A stretch of DNA of 64,000 nucleotides from Alphaproteobacteria bacterium (GTDB lineage: Bacteria > Pseudomonadota > Alphaproteobacteria > Reyranellales > Reyranellaceae). The translations under genes and the position numbers were made by a program. Location: contig CANJHI010000005.1 of the NCBI GenBank assembly GCA_947474005.1, positions 1 through 64,000 on the forward strand, in the 5' to 3' direction. The notes beneath the pieces were generated by a model. The model made no database searches and was not told the origin of the DNA. It worked only from the letters and a program-made list of their open reading frames with translations. Position 1 is the first letter of the stretch. Each line of letters starts with the position of its first letter. Positions 30,048 to 40,026 of the stretch are shown here, one piece after another.

Positions 30048-31316
30048 CTAAGCCGCTAGCCTTGCGGCGATGCGGTCGATCGTTTCCAGTCCGTCGATCG
30101 GGCCGAGGGCGGCCAGGGTCAGTTCGCCCTTCAGCAGGCGTCGGGCGACGCGGCGCACGGCGTCCTGGTCGACCGCCTCGATGCGGGCCACGATCTCGGC
30201 ATAGGGAATCGTCCGGCCATGCACGATCAGGTGGCGGGCCGCCTGCTCGCAACGCGCCCCGCTCGATTCGAGGGCCATCAGCGTGCCGGCCTTGATCTGG
30301 TTGCGCGCGCGGATCAGCTCCTGCTCGTTCAGCGTGTCGGCCACGCCGACGAATTCCTCGCACACCGCCGGCACCAGCTCGGCGAGGTCGTCCTCGCCCG
30401 TGCCGGCATAGATGCCGAACAGGCCGCCGTCGGCATAGGCCGTGTTGAAGCAGTGAATGCCGTAGACCAGGCCCCGCTCCTCGCGGATGCGCTGGAACAG
30501 GCGCGAGGACATGCCGCCGCCGAACAGGGTCGAATAGATGGCGAGCGCGAAATAGTCGGGATCGCGATAACCGATACCCTCGCAGCCCAGCACGAGGTGG
30601 GCCTGCTCGAGCACGCGGGTCTCGCGGCCGTCGCCGCCGACGTAGCGCAGTGGCGTGGGCGCAATGGCGTTGGCCGGCGTGCGCGGCACCGAGCCGAAAT
30701 ACTTCTCGGCAAGGTCGACGATGTGGTCGTGCTCGACCCGGCCCGCCGCCGACAGCACCATGTTGGAGGCGGTGTAGTGGCGGGCGAGATAGGCGAAGAG
30801 ATCGTCGCGGCCGATCGCCTCGACCGATTCGGCCGTGCCCAGCACCGGCCGACCGAGCGGCTGGCCGGGCAAGGCTGTCTCCTGGAACTGGTCGAAGATC
30901 AGGTCATCAGGCGTGTCGAGCGCCTGGCCGATCTCCTGCAGGATGACGCCGCGCTCACGCTGCAGCTCGTCCGGATCGAACACCGAATTTCGCAGGATGT
31001 CGGAGATCATCTCGACGCCCAGCGCCACGTCTTCCTTGAGGACCGAGGCGTGGTAGGCGGTCATCTCGCGGCCGGTATAGGCATTGAGACTGCCGCCGAC
31101 GTTCTCGATTTCCTCGGCGATGGCGCGGGCGCTGCGTGTCCTGGTGCCCTTGAAGGCCATGTGCTCGAGCATGTGCGCCATGCCGTTCAGCTCGGCGCTC
31201 TCGTGCCGCGTCCCGCAGGCGACCCAGATTCCGAGGGAGGCAGACTCGACCTCCGGCATCGCGTCGACGGCAATGCGCAGGCCGTTGCCGAGGGTGGTGA
31301 CCTTGACGTCGCTCAT
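30048..31316 (-). CDS. M16-family zinc peptidase (mitochondrial processing peptidase-like)
   Basis: HxxEH motif in MAHMLEHMAFKGT; start trimmed to MSDVKVTTLGNGLRI overlapping thrC stop. Confidence 0.94.
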   Translation of the reverse strand: MSDVKVTTLGNGLRIAVDAMPEVESASLGIWVACGTRHESAELNGMAHMLEHMAFKGTRTRSARAIAEEIENVGGSLNAYTGREMTAYHASVLKEDVALGVEMISDILRNSVFDPDELQRERGVILQEIGQALDTPDDLIFDQFQETALPGQPLGRPVLGTAESVEAIGRDDLFAYLARHYTASNMVLSAAGRVEHDHIVDLAEKYFGSVPRTPANAIAPTPLRYVGGDGRETRVLEQAHLVLGCEGIGYRDPDYFALAIYSTLFGGGMSSRLFQRIREERGLVYGIHCFNTAYADGGLFGIYAGTGEDDLAELVPAVCEEFVGVADTLNEQELIRARNQIKAGTLMALESSGARCEQAARHLIVHGRTIPYAEIVARIEAVDQDAVRRVARRLLKGELTLAALGPIDGLETIDRIAARLAA

Positions 31317-32755
31317 GACCGCACCTTGGCGCGGACAGGAGCCTGTGACGTTGCTCGGCGTTCGTCGATCATCGCCTTGAGTGCCTCCACATCGTTGGGT
31401 AGTCCATCGAGACGCTCGGCTCGGTCCATGAGGTCGCCCAGCCTCGCCGGCAGCTTTGGCCGCTCGCCGGTGGCCTTCTCGACGGCGTCCGGGAATTTGG
31501 CGGGATGCGCGGTGGCCAGGACCACCATTGGAACCGAGGTATCGCGGCGGTGCTGCTGCGCCACGGCATAGCCCACCGCGGTGTGCGGATCGATGGTCTC
31601 GCCGAAGCACCTGTAGCAGTCGGCAATGGCGGCCAGCGTGGCGGGCTCGTCGACGCGGCCGGCATCGAACAGTTGGCGCACGCCAGCGAGCGCGTTGGCG
31701 CCGACTTTCAGCGTGCCGGTGCTGCGGAAAGCGGTCATGGCATCGGCCAGGGTCACACCGTTGCGGTCGTAGAGATCGAACAACAGGCGCTCGAAGTTGC
31801 TCGACACCTGGATGTCCATGCTGGGGCTGTAGGTCGGCACGACCTCCGACATGGTCATGACGCCCGTCTCGAAGAAGCGCGCCAGGATGTCGTTGCTGTT
31901 GGCGCCGACCACGAAGTGCGACACCGGAAGGCCCATCTGCTTGGCGGCGTAGCCCGCATAGACGTTGCCGAAGTTGCCGCTGGGCACCGTGAAGGCCACG
32001 GGCCGGTCGGGCGCGCCGAGTTTCAGGGCGGCCCAGAAGTAATAGACGATCTGCGCCATCACGCGGGCGAAGTTGATCGAGTTCACCGCCGTCAGCGCAT
32101 GACGGTCGCGGAAGGCGAGATCGTTGAAGCAGGCCTTGGCGAGATCCTGGCAATCGTCGAACGTGCCCTGGATGGCGATGTTGTGGACGTTGGGCGCCAA
32201 TACCGTCGTCATCTGCCGGCGCTGAACCTCGCTCACCCGGCCGTGCGGGAAGAGCATGAAGATGTCGATCGTCTTGCGATCGCGCACCGCCTCGATGGCG
32301 GCCGAGCCGGTGTCGCCCGAGGTGGCGCCGACGATGGTGGCGTGCCGGTTTCGGGCGGTGAGCGTGTGGTCGAGCATGCGGCCGAGGAGCTGCAGCGCCA
32401 CGTCCTTGAAGGCGAGCGTCGGGCCGTGGAACAGCTCCATCAGATGCAGCCCTGAATCGCCCAGCGGCTTCACCGGCGCCACATCAGGCGTCTCGAACGA
32501 CGCATAGGCTTCGGCGATCAGGCGGCGGAAGGTCGCCTCGTCGAACGTGTCGCCGACGAAGGGCCGCATGATGCGGAAGGCCAGCTCGGTGTAGCCGAGG
32601 CCCTTCATCGCGGCGATCTCGGCCTTGCTGAATTGCGGCCATTCGGCCGGCAGATAGAGGCCGCCGTCGCGGGCCAGACCCGCGAGCATGATGTCCTCGA
32701 AGCCGAGCGGCGCGGGTTCCCCCTGCGAGCCGTGGCGGGTGCTGATGTAACGCAA
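31313..32755 (-). CDS. thrC: Threonine synthase
   Basis: 480 aa; MRYISTRHGSQGEPAPLGFEDIMLAGLARDGGLYLP; PLP motif FHGPTLAFKDVALQ. Confidence 0.96.
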   Translation of the reverse strand: MRYISTRHGSQGEPAPLGFEDIMLAGLARDGGLYLPAEWPQFSKAEIAAMKGLGYTELAFRIMRPFVGDTFDEATFRRLIAEAYASFETPDVAPVKPLGDSGLHLMELFHGPTLAFKDVALQLLGRMLDHTLTARNRHATIVGATSGDTGSAAIEAVRDRKTIDIFMLFPHGRVSEVQRRQMTTVLAPNVHNIAIQGTFDDCQDLAKACFNDLAFRDRHALTAVNSINFARVMAQIVYYFWAALKLGAPDRPVAFTVPSGNFGNVYAGYAAKQMGLPVSHFVVGANSNDILARFFETGVMTMSEVVPTYSPSMDIQVSSNFERLLFDLYDRNGVTLADAMTAFRSTGTLKVGANALAGVRQLFDAGRVDEPATLAAIADCYRCFGETIDPHTAVGYAVAQQHRRDTSVPMVVLATAHPAKFPDAVEKATGERPKLPARLGDLMDRAERLDGLPNDVEALKAMIDERRATSQAPVRAKVRS

Positions 32756-32793
32756 AATGAAGCTCCGGTTACGCGGCCGTCATGCCAGGTGGG

Positions 32794-33045
32794 TTATGCC
32801 ACTTGGCGGCAGGCCTCGTGGTCCTTGCGGACACGCTTGGTGGAGGCTGGATTCTTGGCCAGCATCTTCTCGGGGCGGGTCGGGCGTTTGACCAGATCGC
32901 CGCCGCAGTTCGGGCAATGACCGCCCAGACGAGTTCGCGCGCAGTCCGTGCAGAATGTGCACTCGAAGGTGCAGATCAAGGCATCGGACGCGCCGTTGGG
33001 CAGGTCTTTGTCGCAGCATTCGCAGTTAGGGCGCAGGTCGAGCAT
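32794..33045 (-). CDS. DUF1272 zinc-ribbon-like protein
   Basis: 83 aa; LRPNCECCDKDLPNGASDALICTFECTFCTDCA...CPNCGGDLVKRP. Confidence 0.88.
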   Translation of the reverse strand: MLDLRPNCECCDKDLPNGASDALICTFECTFCTDCARTRLGGHCPNCGGDLVKRPTRPEKMLAKNPASTKRVRKDHEACRQVA

Positions 33046-33054
33046 GGCTCTCTC

Positions 33055-34557
33055 TTACGCCGAGAGGTAACGGCTTTCCAGATGCGCCTTGAAGGCAGCA
33101 ACGCCCAGGCCCGAGCCGGTGGCGGCCGTCAGGATCTCGTCGGTCCCGGCAATCGAGCCCTTGCTGTGAACATTGGCCCGCAACCAGCCCAGCAGGGGCG
33201 CGAAATCACCCCTTCCGATGGCTTCCAGCAGGCCCGGCACGGCCCGGCGGGCGGCGGCGAAAAGCTGAGCCGCCGCCAGGGCGCCCATCGTGTAGGTCGG
33301 GAAATAGCCCCAGCCGCCATCCGGCCAATGGATGTCCTGCAGGCAACCCAGCGCATCGTCGGGCGGCACCACGCCCAGCAATTCACGCATACCGTCGTTC
33401 CAGGCGCCCGGCAGGTCGGCCAGCGCCAGATCGCCCGCCAGCATCGCGCGCTCCAGCCGGTAGCGCAGCATGACGTGCAGCGGATAGGTCACCTCGTCGG
33501 CGTCGACGCGGATGAAGCCCGGCGCGACGCGCGTGTAGAGGCGATGGATGTTGTCTTCCGTCCAGGCCGGTCCATCCTTGCCGAAGGCCGCACGCATGCG
33601 GGGGGCGGCGAAGTCGATGAAGGACCGGCCGCGGCAGGCCTGCATCTCCATCAGCAGCGACTGGCTTTCGTGCAGCACCATGCCGCGCGCGTTGCCGACC
33701 GGCTGACGCCGCCAGTCGCGCGGCAGGCCGGCTTCGTAGAGGCCGTGCCCGGTCTCGTGCAGGGTGCCCATCAGGGCGCGGGCGAAATCGGCCTCGTCGT
33801 AACGCGTGGTGATGCGCACGTCGTCGGCGGTGCCGCCGGTGAAGGGATGGGCGGAGACGTCGAGCCGTCCATGATGAAAATCGAAGCCGATGATGCGGAT
33901 CAGCTCCTCGCCCAGCCTGCGCTGGGCATCGACCGGGAAAGGTCCGTCGAGGTCGAGCGGCGCTGGGGCACTGCGCTGGCGTTCGAGAACGCGGCCGAGC
34001 AGCTCCGGCAGGAAAGCGCGCAGTTCGCCGAACAGCACGTCAACGCGCGCTGCGCGCCCGCCGGGCTCGAATTCGTCGAGCAGCGCGTCGTAGAGCGACG
34101 TCCCGAGGGCGGCAGCCTTGGCCTCGCCGACCCGGCGCATGATCGTCAGCACTTCGGTGAGCGTGGGCAGCAGTGATTTGAAATCGGCGTTCGTCTTGGC
34201 CGTCCGCCAGGCATGCTCGCAGGCATTGCAGGCGCGTGAACGGGCCTCGACGAGATCGGCCGGCAGGGCGCTCTCGTGCACCCACGACCGGCGCATCTCG
34301 CGCAGGTTGGCCGCCCGCCAGGGATCCAGCGCGCCCTTGCCCTCTTCCGCCCGCGACAGCAGGTCGGGCATGTCGGCGGCGGAAATGATCTCGTGGGCGA
34401 TGACACCCAGGGTCGCGAGCTGATCGGCGCGGTCTTCGCTGGCGCCGTCGGGCATCATGGTCGAGCGATCCCAGTTCAGAATCGCGCCGGCGCGGTTGAC
34501 CGCGCTCATGCGCGCGAAGCGGCGCTCGAGTTCGGCATAAGGGTCATTGGTGATCAT
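33055..34557 (-). CDS. Carboxypeptidase M32 (Taq-type metallocarboxypeptidase)
   Basis: 500 aa; HETGH in GTLHETGHGLYEAGLP. Confidence 0.94.
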   Translation of the reverse strand: MITNDPYAELERRFARMSAVNRAGAILNWDRSTMMPDGASEDRADQLATLGVIAHEIISAADMPDLLSRAEEGKGALDPWRAANLREMRRSWVHESALPADLVEARSRACNACEHAWRTAKTNADFKSLLPTLTEVLTIMRRVGEAKAAALGTSLYDALLDEFEPGGRAARVDVLFGELRAFLPELLGRVLERQRSAPAPLDLDGPFPVDAQRRLGEELIRIIGFDFHHGRLDVSAHPFTGGTADDVRITTRYDEADFARALMGTLHETGHGLYEAGLPRDWRRQPVGNARGMVLHESQSLLMEMQACRGRSFIDFAAPRMRAAFGKDGPAWTEDNIHRLYTRVAPGFIRVDADEVTYPLHVMLRYRLERAMLAGDLALADLPGAWNDGMRELLGVVPPDDALGCLQDIHWPDGGWGYFPTYTMGALAAAQLFAAARRAVPGLLEAIGRGDFAPLLGWLRANVHSKGSIAGTDEILTAATGSGLGVAAFKAHLESRYLSA

Positions 34558-35297
34558 GGCTTCTTCGTCCGGCCGGCGATCGTGAGCCGGCCGTTCTCCC
34601 AGTGATAGGCCAGATAGACGCCGGCCATCGCCAGCGCGATCAGGAACCAGGTGATGGCGTACTGCAGGTGGTCGTTGGGAATGTCGAGGCGCGTCTGGCC
34701 GCCGATCGGCACGCCGCCCGGATTGGGCGCCGCATCGGCGTCGAGGAAGAAGGCGTCGAGCTTGGGATCGGACGGCGCGCCTGCCATCCGGCGCATCAGC
34801 GGCACGTCGACGTGAAACCAGACGTTCTTGTCCGGCGCGTTTTCAGGTGCGAACTGCCGGCGCTCCTGGTTGCGGCGCACGATGCCGGTGAGTTCGACGC
34901 GGCCGGGAACCTGGCCTTCGGCCCGCTTCGCCGGCTCCTTCTTCTCCGAGGGAATCCAGCCGCGATCGAACAGCACGATCTTGCCGTCGTCGGTCTTGAA
35001 GGCCGTCACGAGCTGGAGCCCGACCTTGTTCTTGAGGCTGCGCGCGGCGAGATGGAATTCCTTGTCGTGCAGGAACGATCCGGCGACCTTCACGCGGCCG
35101 TACTCATGGCGTAGCGGGTCACCCTTGAGCAGTTCGTCGAGCGGGAGCGGCGCCGCCGCCTGGTTCGCGGCCATGCGATCGAGGATATCGCGCTTCCACT
35201 CGCGGCGTTCCATCTGCCAGACGCCCAGCGTCAGCGACAGCACGAGGATCGGCAGCGAAATGAGCGTTGGCCACAGGGCCGGCCTCAAGCTGATCAT
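34554..35297 (-). CDS. SURF1-family cytochrome oxidase biogenesis protein
   Basis: 247 aa; GVWQMERREWKRDIL, LFDRGWIPSEKK, NDHLQYAITWFLIALAMAGVYLAYH. Confidence 0.93.
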   Translation of the reverse strand: MISLRPALWPTLISLPILVLSLTLGVWQMERREWKRDILDRMAANQAAAPLPLDELLKGDPLRHEYGRVKVAGSFLHDKEFHLAARSLKNKVGLQLVTAFKTDDGKIVLFDRGWIPSEKKEPAKRAEGQVPGRVELTGIVRRNQERRQFAPENAPDKNVWFHVDVPLMRRMAGAPSDPKLDAFFLDADAAPNPGGVPIGGQTRLDIPNDHLQYAITWFLIALAMAGVYLAYHWENGRLTIAGRTKKP

Positions 35298-35307
35298 CCC
35301 GGTTTCC

Positions 35308-35670
35308 TTATTCGTCGAGCGCGGTCGAGCGGTGCGTGTATTGCTGGGCGACCAGCAGCGCCTTCAGGACGCGCAGAAACCACACCGCCAGGCCGAAGGT
35401 GAGCGGTCCCCAGATCAGGACGTGCAGCCACCACGGCGGCTCGTAGCGGAACTCGACCCAGAAGACGAGGATCATGATGATGGCGCCCAGCCCCAGGATC
35501 ACGAACACAGCCGGCCCGTCGCCGGCGTCGTTACCGCGCAGGTCGAGATCGCACACCGCGCAGCGGTCGACGATGGTCAGCAGGCCGCGGAACAGCCGGC
35601 CGCGGCCGCAGCGCGGGCAGGCACCGCGGAGCGCGACGTCGGGCGGCGATTGACGCGGCCACTCGGCCAT
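35308..35670 (-). CDS. DUF983 membrane protein
   Basis: 120 aa; CPRCGRGRLFRGLLTIVDRCAVCDLDLRGNDAGDGPAVFVILGLG. Confidence 0.9.
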   Translation of the reverse strand: MAEWPRQSPPDVALRGACPRCGRGRLFRGLLTIVDRCAVCDLDLRGNDAGDGPAVFVILGLGAIIMILVFWVEFRYEPPWWLHVLIWGPLTFGLAVWFLRVLKALLVAQQYTHRSTALDE

Positions 35671-35689
35671 CTCGGGCTCCCCAAAAGGC

Positions 35690-35716
35690 GAACCGCCGGG
35701 GAGCGCCCGGCGGTTC
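35690..35716 (-). terminator. Perfect 11-bp hairpin between ctaE and DUF983
   Basis: GAACCGCCGGG-GAGCG-CCCGGCGGTTC followed on minus strand by GCCTTTT; weak U-tract. Confidence 0.5.
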
Positions 35717-35739
35717 CAAGGATAGTCCGCTTCAAGCGG

Positions 35740-36618
35740 TCAGTGCAGCGCGATCGGCGCCTTGCCGGCGCCCCACCAGTAGATGCAGAAGAACAGGAAC
35801 AGCCACACCACGTCGACGAAGTGCCAATACCAGGCGGCGGCCTCGAAACCGAAATGCTGCTTGGGCTTGAACTGGCCGTCCATCGCCCGGAACAGGCAGA
35901 CGAGCAGGAACGTCGTGCCGACGAAGACATGGAAGCCATGGAAGCCGGTCGCCATGAAGAAGGTCGACGAATAGATGCCGTCGCGGAAGCCGAACGGGGC
36001 GTGCATGTATTCGTAGAGCTGGATGCTCGTGAAGCAGACGCCCAGTACGACCGTGAGGATCAGGCCGCGCACGGCATCGCGCTTGTTGCCTTCGACGATG
36101 GCGTGATGCGCCCACGTCACCGTGGTGCCCGAAAGCAGCAGGATCAGCGTGTTCATCAGCGGCAGATCGAACGGCGCGATGATGCTGATGCCCTTGGGCG
36201 GCCAGACACCTCCGGTCGCCTCGGCGCGGACCGGCATCTCGGGCGAATTGGGATAGAGCGACGCGTCGAAGAACGCCCAGAAGAAGGCGGCGAAGAACAG
36301 GATCTCGGAGGCGATGAAAAGGATCATGCCGTAGCGCAGGCCGAGCTGGACCACCGCGGTGTGATAGGTACGCGATTCGACGATGACGTCACGCCACCAC
36401 CACCACATGACGGCGAAGATGACGAGGAAGCCCGGCACCACGACCCACCACTGGACCACCTTGACGATGCTCTCGACGCCCTTGCCGAGCATGTCGGGAT
36501 GCATGCCCAAGGCAGCGCCCATCGCCAACATCAGCGCGCCGATCGCACCGATCGCCGGCCACGGGCTGGGGTCGACGAGATGATACGGATGCTTCGGTGT
36601 GCCTTCGGCCATATTCAT
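35740..36618 (-). CDS. ctaE: Cytochrome c oxidase subunit III
   Basis: 292 aa; MAEGTPKHPYHLVDPSPWP, FHGFHVFVGT, AAWYWHFVDVVWLFLF. Confidence 0.97.
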   Translation of the reverse strand: MNMAEGTPKHPYHLVDPSPWPAIGAIGALMLAMGAALGMHPDMLGKGVESIVKVVQWWVVVPGFLVIFAVMWWWWRDVIVESRTYHTAVVQLGLRYGMILFIASEILFFAAFFWAFFDASLYPNSPEMPVRAEATGGVWPPKGISIIAPFDLPLMNTLILLLSGTTVTWAHHAIVEGNKRDAVRGLILTVVLGVCFTSIQLYEYMHAPFGFRDGIYSSTFFMATGFHGFHVFVGTTFLLVCLFRAMDGQFKPKQHFGFEAAAWYWHFVDVVWLFLFFCIYWWGAGKAPIALH

Positions 36619-37208
36619 CCACCCTTTCCGGTTCCGTTGGCGGGGTTGCCGCCGAGCAATATCTTCGCCCGCTCCGTCTTCGCCTCATAGAAAGTGTAGG
36701 AGAGCGTGACGGTGCGGACGTTGTCGTAGCGCCGATCCTTGTCCATCTCGGGATCGACGAAAAATACCACCGGCATGTCGAGCGACTGGCCGGGCTTCAG
36801 CAACTGCTCGGTGAAGCAGAAGCATTGCAGCTTGTTGAACCACGGACCCGCGGGCTCGGGCGTCACGTTGTACACCGACGTGCCGACGATCGGCCGCTGC
36901 GAGACGTTGGTCACGCGATAATGGACCAGCCGCTCCTCGCCGAGGCGCACCTTGACCTCGCGCTCCAGCGGCTCGAAGCGCCAGGGCAGGTTGGGATCGA
37001 CGTTGGAATCGAAGCGGACCTTGACGGTGCGATCGAGCAGCGGTCGCTCGCCCTGCTGGGCCACGACCGGCGTGCCACCGAAGCCGGTGGTGCGGCAGAA
37101 CAGGTCGTAAAGCGGCGAGGAAGCATAGGCGAGACCGACCATGCCGACCGTGACGGCGATCAGCCACCCCGCGAGCCGGGCGTTCTTGCGGCCGGCGTCA
37201 GCGCTCAT
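36615..37208 (-). CDS. ctaG: Cytochrome c oxidase assembly protein CtaG/Cox11
   Basis: VGLAYASSPLYDLFCRTTGFGGT; KLQCFCFTEQ copper motif; start trimmed to MSADAGRKNARL. Confidence 0.95.
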   Translation of the reverse strand: MSADAGRKNARLAGWLIAVTVGMVGLAYASSPLYDLFCRTTGFGGTPVVAQQGERPLLDRTVKVRFDSNVDPNLPWRFEPLEREVKVRLGEERLVHYRVTNVSQRPIVGTSVYNVTPEPAGPWFNKLQCFCFTEQLLKPGQSLDMPVVFFVDPEMDKDRRYDNVRTVTLSYTFYEAKTERAKILLGGNPANGTGKGG

Positions 37209-37357
37209 GCCTTGTCTCCCATCCGCACGATGGTGAGGGCGAAGAACAGCACGACCATCACGATCAGGAATCCGGCCACGACCAGATTCTTGCCGCGCTG
37301 GCGGCGGTGCAGATCGGTGTCGCCGGGGCGGCGGTCTTCGACCATGGCCTCGCTCAT
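37205..37357 (-). CDS. Small single-TM protein (CoxF-like, cytochrome oxidase assembly locus)
   Basis: 50-aa ORF below track cutoff: MSEAMVEDRRPGDTDLHRRQRGKNLVVAGFLIVMVVLFFALTIVRMGDKA; ATGA overlaps with both ctaB and ctaG. Confidence 0.82.
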   Translation of the reverse strand: MSEAMVEDRRPGDTDLHRRQRGKNLVVAGFLIVMVVLFFALTIVRMGDKA

Positions 37358-38298
37358 CCGACGAGATGCTCAAGGAGCCGCCCGACGAGCCGGTCGAGCG
37401 GCAGGGCCGCGAACAGGACCGCAAGATAGAGCAGCGAGAAGCGGAACATGCGGCGCGCCGCGCCGAAGGCCGTCACGTCGTCGGCGGTGCGCCAGACGGC
37501 AACGGCATGGCCGATGAACACCACGGACAACGTCAACGCAACGGCCGCGTACGCCCAGCCAACGGCACCCAGCAGCGTGGGCGCCAGCGCCACCGGCGTC
37601 AGGATCAGCGTATAAATCAGCATCTGCCGCTTGGTCTCGCGCGGACCGGCGACGACCGGCAGCATCGGCACGCCGGCGTTGCGGTAGTCGTCGCTGCGAT
37701 AGAGCGCCAGTGCCCAGAAGTGCGGCGGGGTCCACAGGAAGATCAGCAGGAAAAGCGCAATGCCCACCGCCGAGACGTCGCCGGTGGCGGCGGCCCAGCC
37801 GATCATCGGCGGGAAGGCGCCGGCAGCGCCGCCGATCACGATGTTCTGCGGCGTGCGGCGCTTCAGCCAGATCGTGTAGACGAAGACGTAGAACAGGATG
37901 GCCGCCGTCAGTAGTGCCGCAGCGACCAGATTGGTCGCCACCGCCATCAGCAGGACGGAGAAGATCGACAGCAGCACGCCCAGGCCCAGCGCATCGTCAG
38001 GCGCCACCCGGCCGGCCGGCAGCGGCCGGTTGCGCGTACGCGCCATCAGGGCGTCGAGGTCGCGCTCGTACCACATGTTTATGGCGCCGGCGGCGCCGGA
38101 CCCCAGCGCGATCGCCAGCACCGCGAGTGCGGCGGTAAAGGGATGGATATGGGTCGGCGCGATCAGCACGCCGACGAGGCCGGTGAAGACGACCAGCGAC
38201 ATCACGCGCGGCTTCAGCAGATCGACGTAGTCGCGCACGCGTGCGGGCGCGGCGACGCCATCGATGCTGCCTGTGAAAGTGTGTGCGGTGTCGCTCAT
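37354..38298 (-). CDS. ctaB: Protoheme IX farnesyltransferase (heme O synthase)
   Basis: 314 aa; NMWYERDLDALMARTRNRPLPAGR. Confidence 0.96.
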   Translation of the reverse strand: MSDTAHTFTGSIDGVAAPARVRDYVDLLKPRVMSLVVFTGLVGVLIAPTHIHPFTAALAVLAIALGSGAAGAINMWYERDLDALMARTRNRPLPAGRVAPDDALGLGVLLSIFSVLLMAVATNLVAAALLTAAILFYVFVYTIWLKRRTPQNIVIGGAAGAFPPMIGWAAATGDVSAVGIALFLLIFLWTPPHFWALALYRSDDYRNAGVPMLPVVAGPRETKRQMLIYTLILTPVALAPTLLGAVGWAYAAVALTLSVVFIGHAVAVWRTADDVTAFGAARRMFRFSLLYLAVLFAALPLDRLVGRLLEHLVG

Positions 38299-38358
38299 GA
38301 GCCTTTCAAGGCGAAGGCGCCTCCCTCTGATTCTTTGGGGGGCGCCTCCGCTCCAGTC

Positions 38359-40002
38359 CTAGTGGTGTGCCGTCGGAGAGATGTGCGGCAGCTCCTCGAA
38401 CGTGTGGAACGGCGGCGGTGAATCCACCGTCCATTCCAGCGTCGTGGCGCCCTCACCCCAGTAGTTGGCGCCGACCTTGCGGCCGTACATCATTCCGCCG
38501 AACACCACGAAGACCAGCCAGAAGATCGTGGCGCCGAAGGAGAGGAATGCGCCCATCGACGAGACGTAATTCCAATGCGACATCGCGTCGGGATAGTCGA
38601 CGTAATGGCGCGGCATGCCGGCGAGGCCGGAGAAGTGCATCGGAAAGAACGTCAGGTTCACGCCGATGAAGGTGGCCCAGAAATGCACCTGGCCGGCCCA
38701 TTCCGGATACTGCCGGCCCGTCATCTTTCCGAACCAGTAGTAGAAGCCCGCGAACATGCCGAACACCGCGCCGAGCGACAGCACGTAATGGAAGTGCGCG
38801 ATCACGTAGTAGGTGTTGTGCAGCGCGTAGTCGACGCCGGCATTGGCCAGCACGACACCGGTGACGCCGCCCACGGTGAACAGGAAGATGAAGCCGATCG
38901 CCCACAGCATCGGCACTTCGAGCCTGATCGAGCCGCCCCACATGGTGGCGATCCAGCTGAAGATCTTCACGCCTGTCGGCACCGCGATCACCATTGTCGC
39001 CGCCACGAAGTAGGCGCGCGTGTCGACGTCCATGCCGACCGTGTACATGTGGTGCGCCCACACGACGAAGCCCACGACGCCGATCGCCACCATCGCATAG
39101 GCCATTCCGAGGTAGCCGAAGATCGGCTTCTTCGAGAAGGTCGAGATGATGTGGCTCACGATGCCGAAGGCCGGCAGGATCATGATGTAGACCTCGGGAT
39201 GGCCGAAGAACCAGAAGAGGTGCAGGAACAGCGTCGGGTCGCCGCCGCCGGCCGGATCGAAGAAGTGGGTGCCGAAATTGCGGTCGGTCAGCAGCATGGT
39301 GATGGCGCCGGCCAGCACCGGCAGGGCCAGCAGCAGCAGGAACGCCGTCACCAGGATAGACCAGGCGAACAGCGGCATGCGGTGCAGCGTCATGCCCGGC
39401 GCGCGCATGTTCAGGATCGTGGTGATGAAGTTGATGGCGCCCAGGATCGAGGACGCGCCGGCAATGTGCAGCGAGAAGATGGCGAGATCCATGCCCGCCC
39501 CCTGTTGCACGGAGAGCGGCACGTAGATCGTCCATCCGGTGCCGACACCGCCGCCGATCAGGGCCGAGAGCAGCAGCAGCAGGAAGGCCGGCGGCAGCAG
39601 CCAGAAGCTGATGTTGTTCATGCGCGGGAACGCCATGTCGGGCGCCCCGATCATCAGCGGCACGAACCAGTTGCCGAAGCCGCCGATCAGGCCGGGCATC
39701 ACGACGAAGAACACCATGATCAGGCCGTGGGCCGTGACGATCGTGTTCCAGAAATGACCGTCCGGCGTGCCGTCGGGGCCCTTGAAGAACTGCACGCCCG
39801 GCTGCAGCAACTCGAGCCGCATGTAGACCGAGAAGGACGCGCCGATCAGGGCGGCGAAGATCGAAAACACCAGGTACATCGTGCCGATGTCCTTGTGATT
39901 CGTGCTGTAGACGTAGCGACGCCAACCGGTCGGGGTGTGGTGGTCGTCGTGCCCATGCTGATGAGCGTCGTGGTCGTGAGAGGCGCCGTGCGCGGTGGCC
40001 AT
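38359..40002 (-). CDS. ctaD: Cytochrome c oxidase subunit I (aa3 type)
   Basis: 547 aa; [21 protein letters not shown] region, [29 protein letters not shown]. Confidence 0.98.
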   Translation of the reverse strand: MATAHGASHDHDAHQHGHDDHHTPTGWRRYVYSTNHKDIGTMYLVFSIFAALIGASFSVYMRLELLQPGVQFFKGPDGTPDGHFWNTIVTAHGLIMVFFVVMPGLIGGFGNWFVPLMIGAPDMAFPRMNNISFWLLPPAFLLLLLSALIGGGVGTGWTIYVPLSVQQGAGMDLAIFSLHIAGASSILGAINFITTILNMRAPGMTLHRMPLFAWSILVTAFLLLLALPVLAGAITMLLTDRNFGTHFFDPAGGGDPTLFLHLFWFFGHPEVYIMILPAFGIVSHIISTFSKKPIFGYLGMAYAMVAIGVVGFVVWAHHMYTVGMDVDTRAYFVAATMVIAVPTGVKIFSWIATMWGGSIRLEVPMLWAIGFIFLFTVGGVTGVVLANAGVDYALHNTYYVIAHFHYVLSLGAVFGMFAGFYYWFGKMTGRQYPEWAGQVHFWATFIGVNLTFFPMHFSGLAGMPRHYVDYPDAMSHWNYVSSMGAFLSFGATIFWLVFVVFGGMMYGRKVGANYWGEGATTLEWTVDSPPPFHTFEELPHISPTAHH

Positions 40003-40026
40003 TATCGAGTCTCCTGCGGAGAGCGC

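Noticed and set aside
34828-36690. 620-aa plus-strand ORF antisense to surf1, DUF983 and ctaE
   Set aside because: Covers three recognisable genes on the opposite strand; composition artefact.
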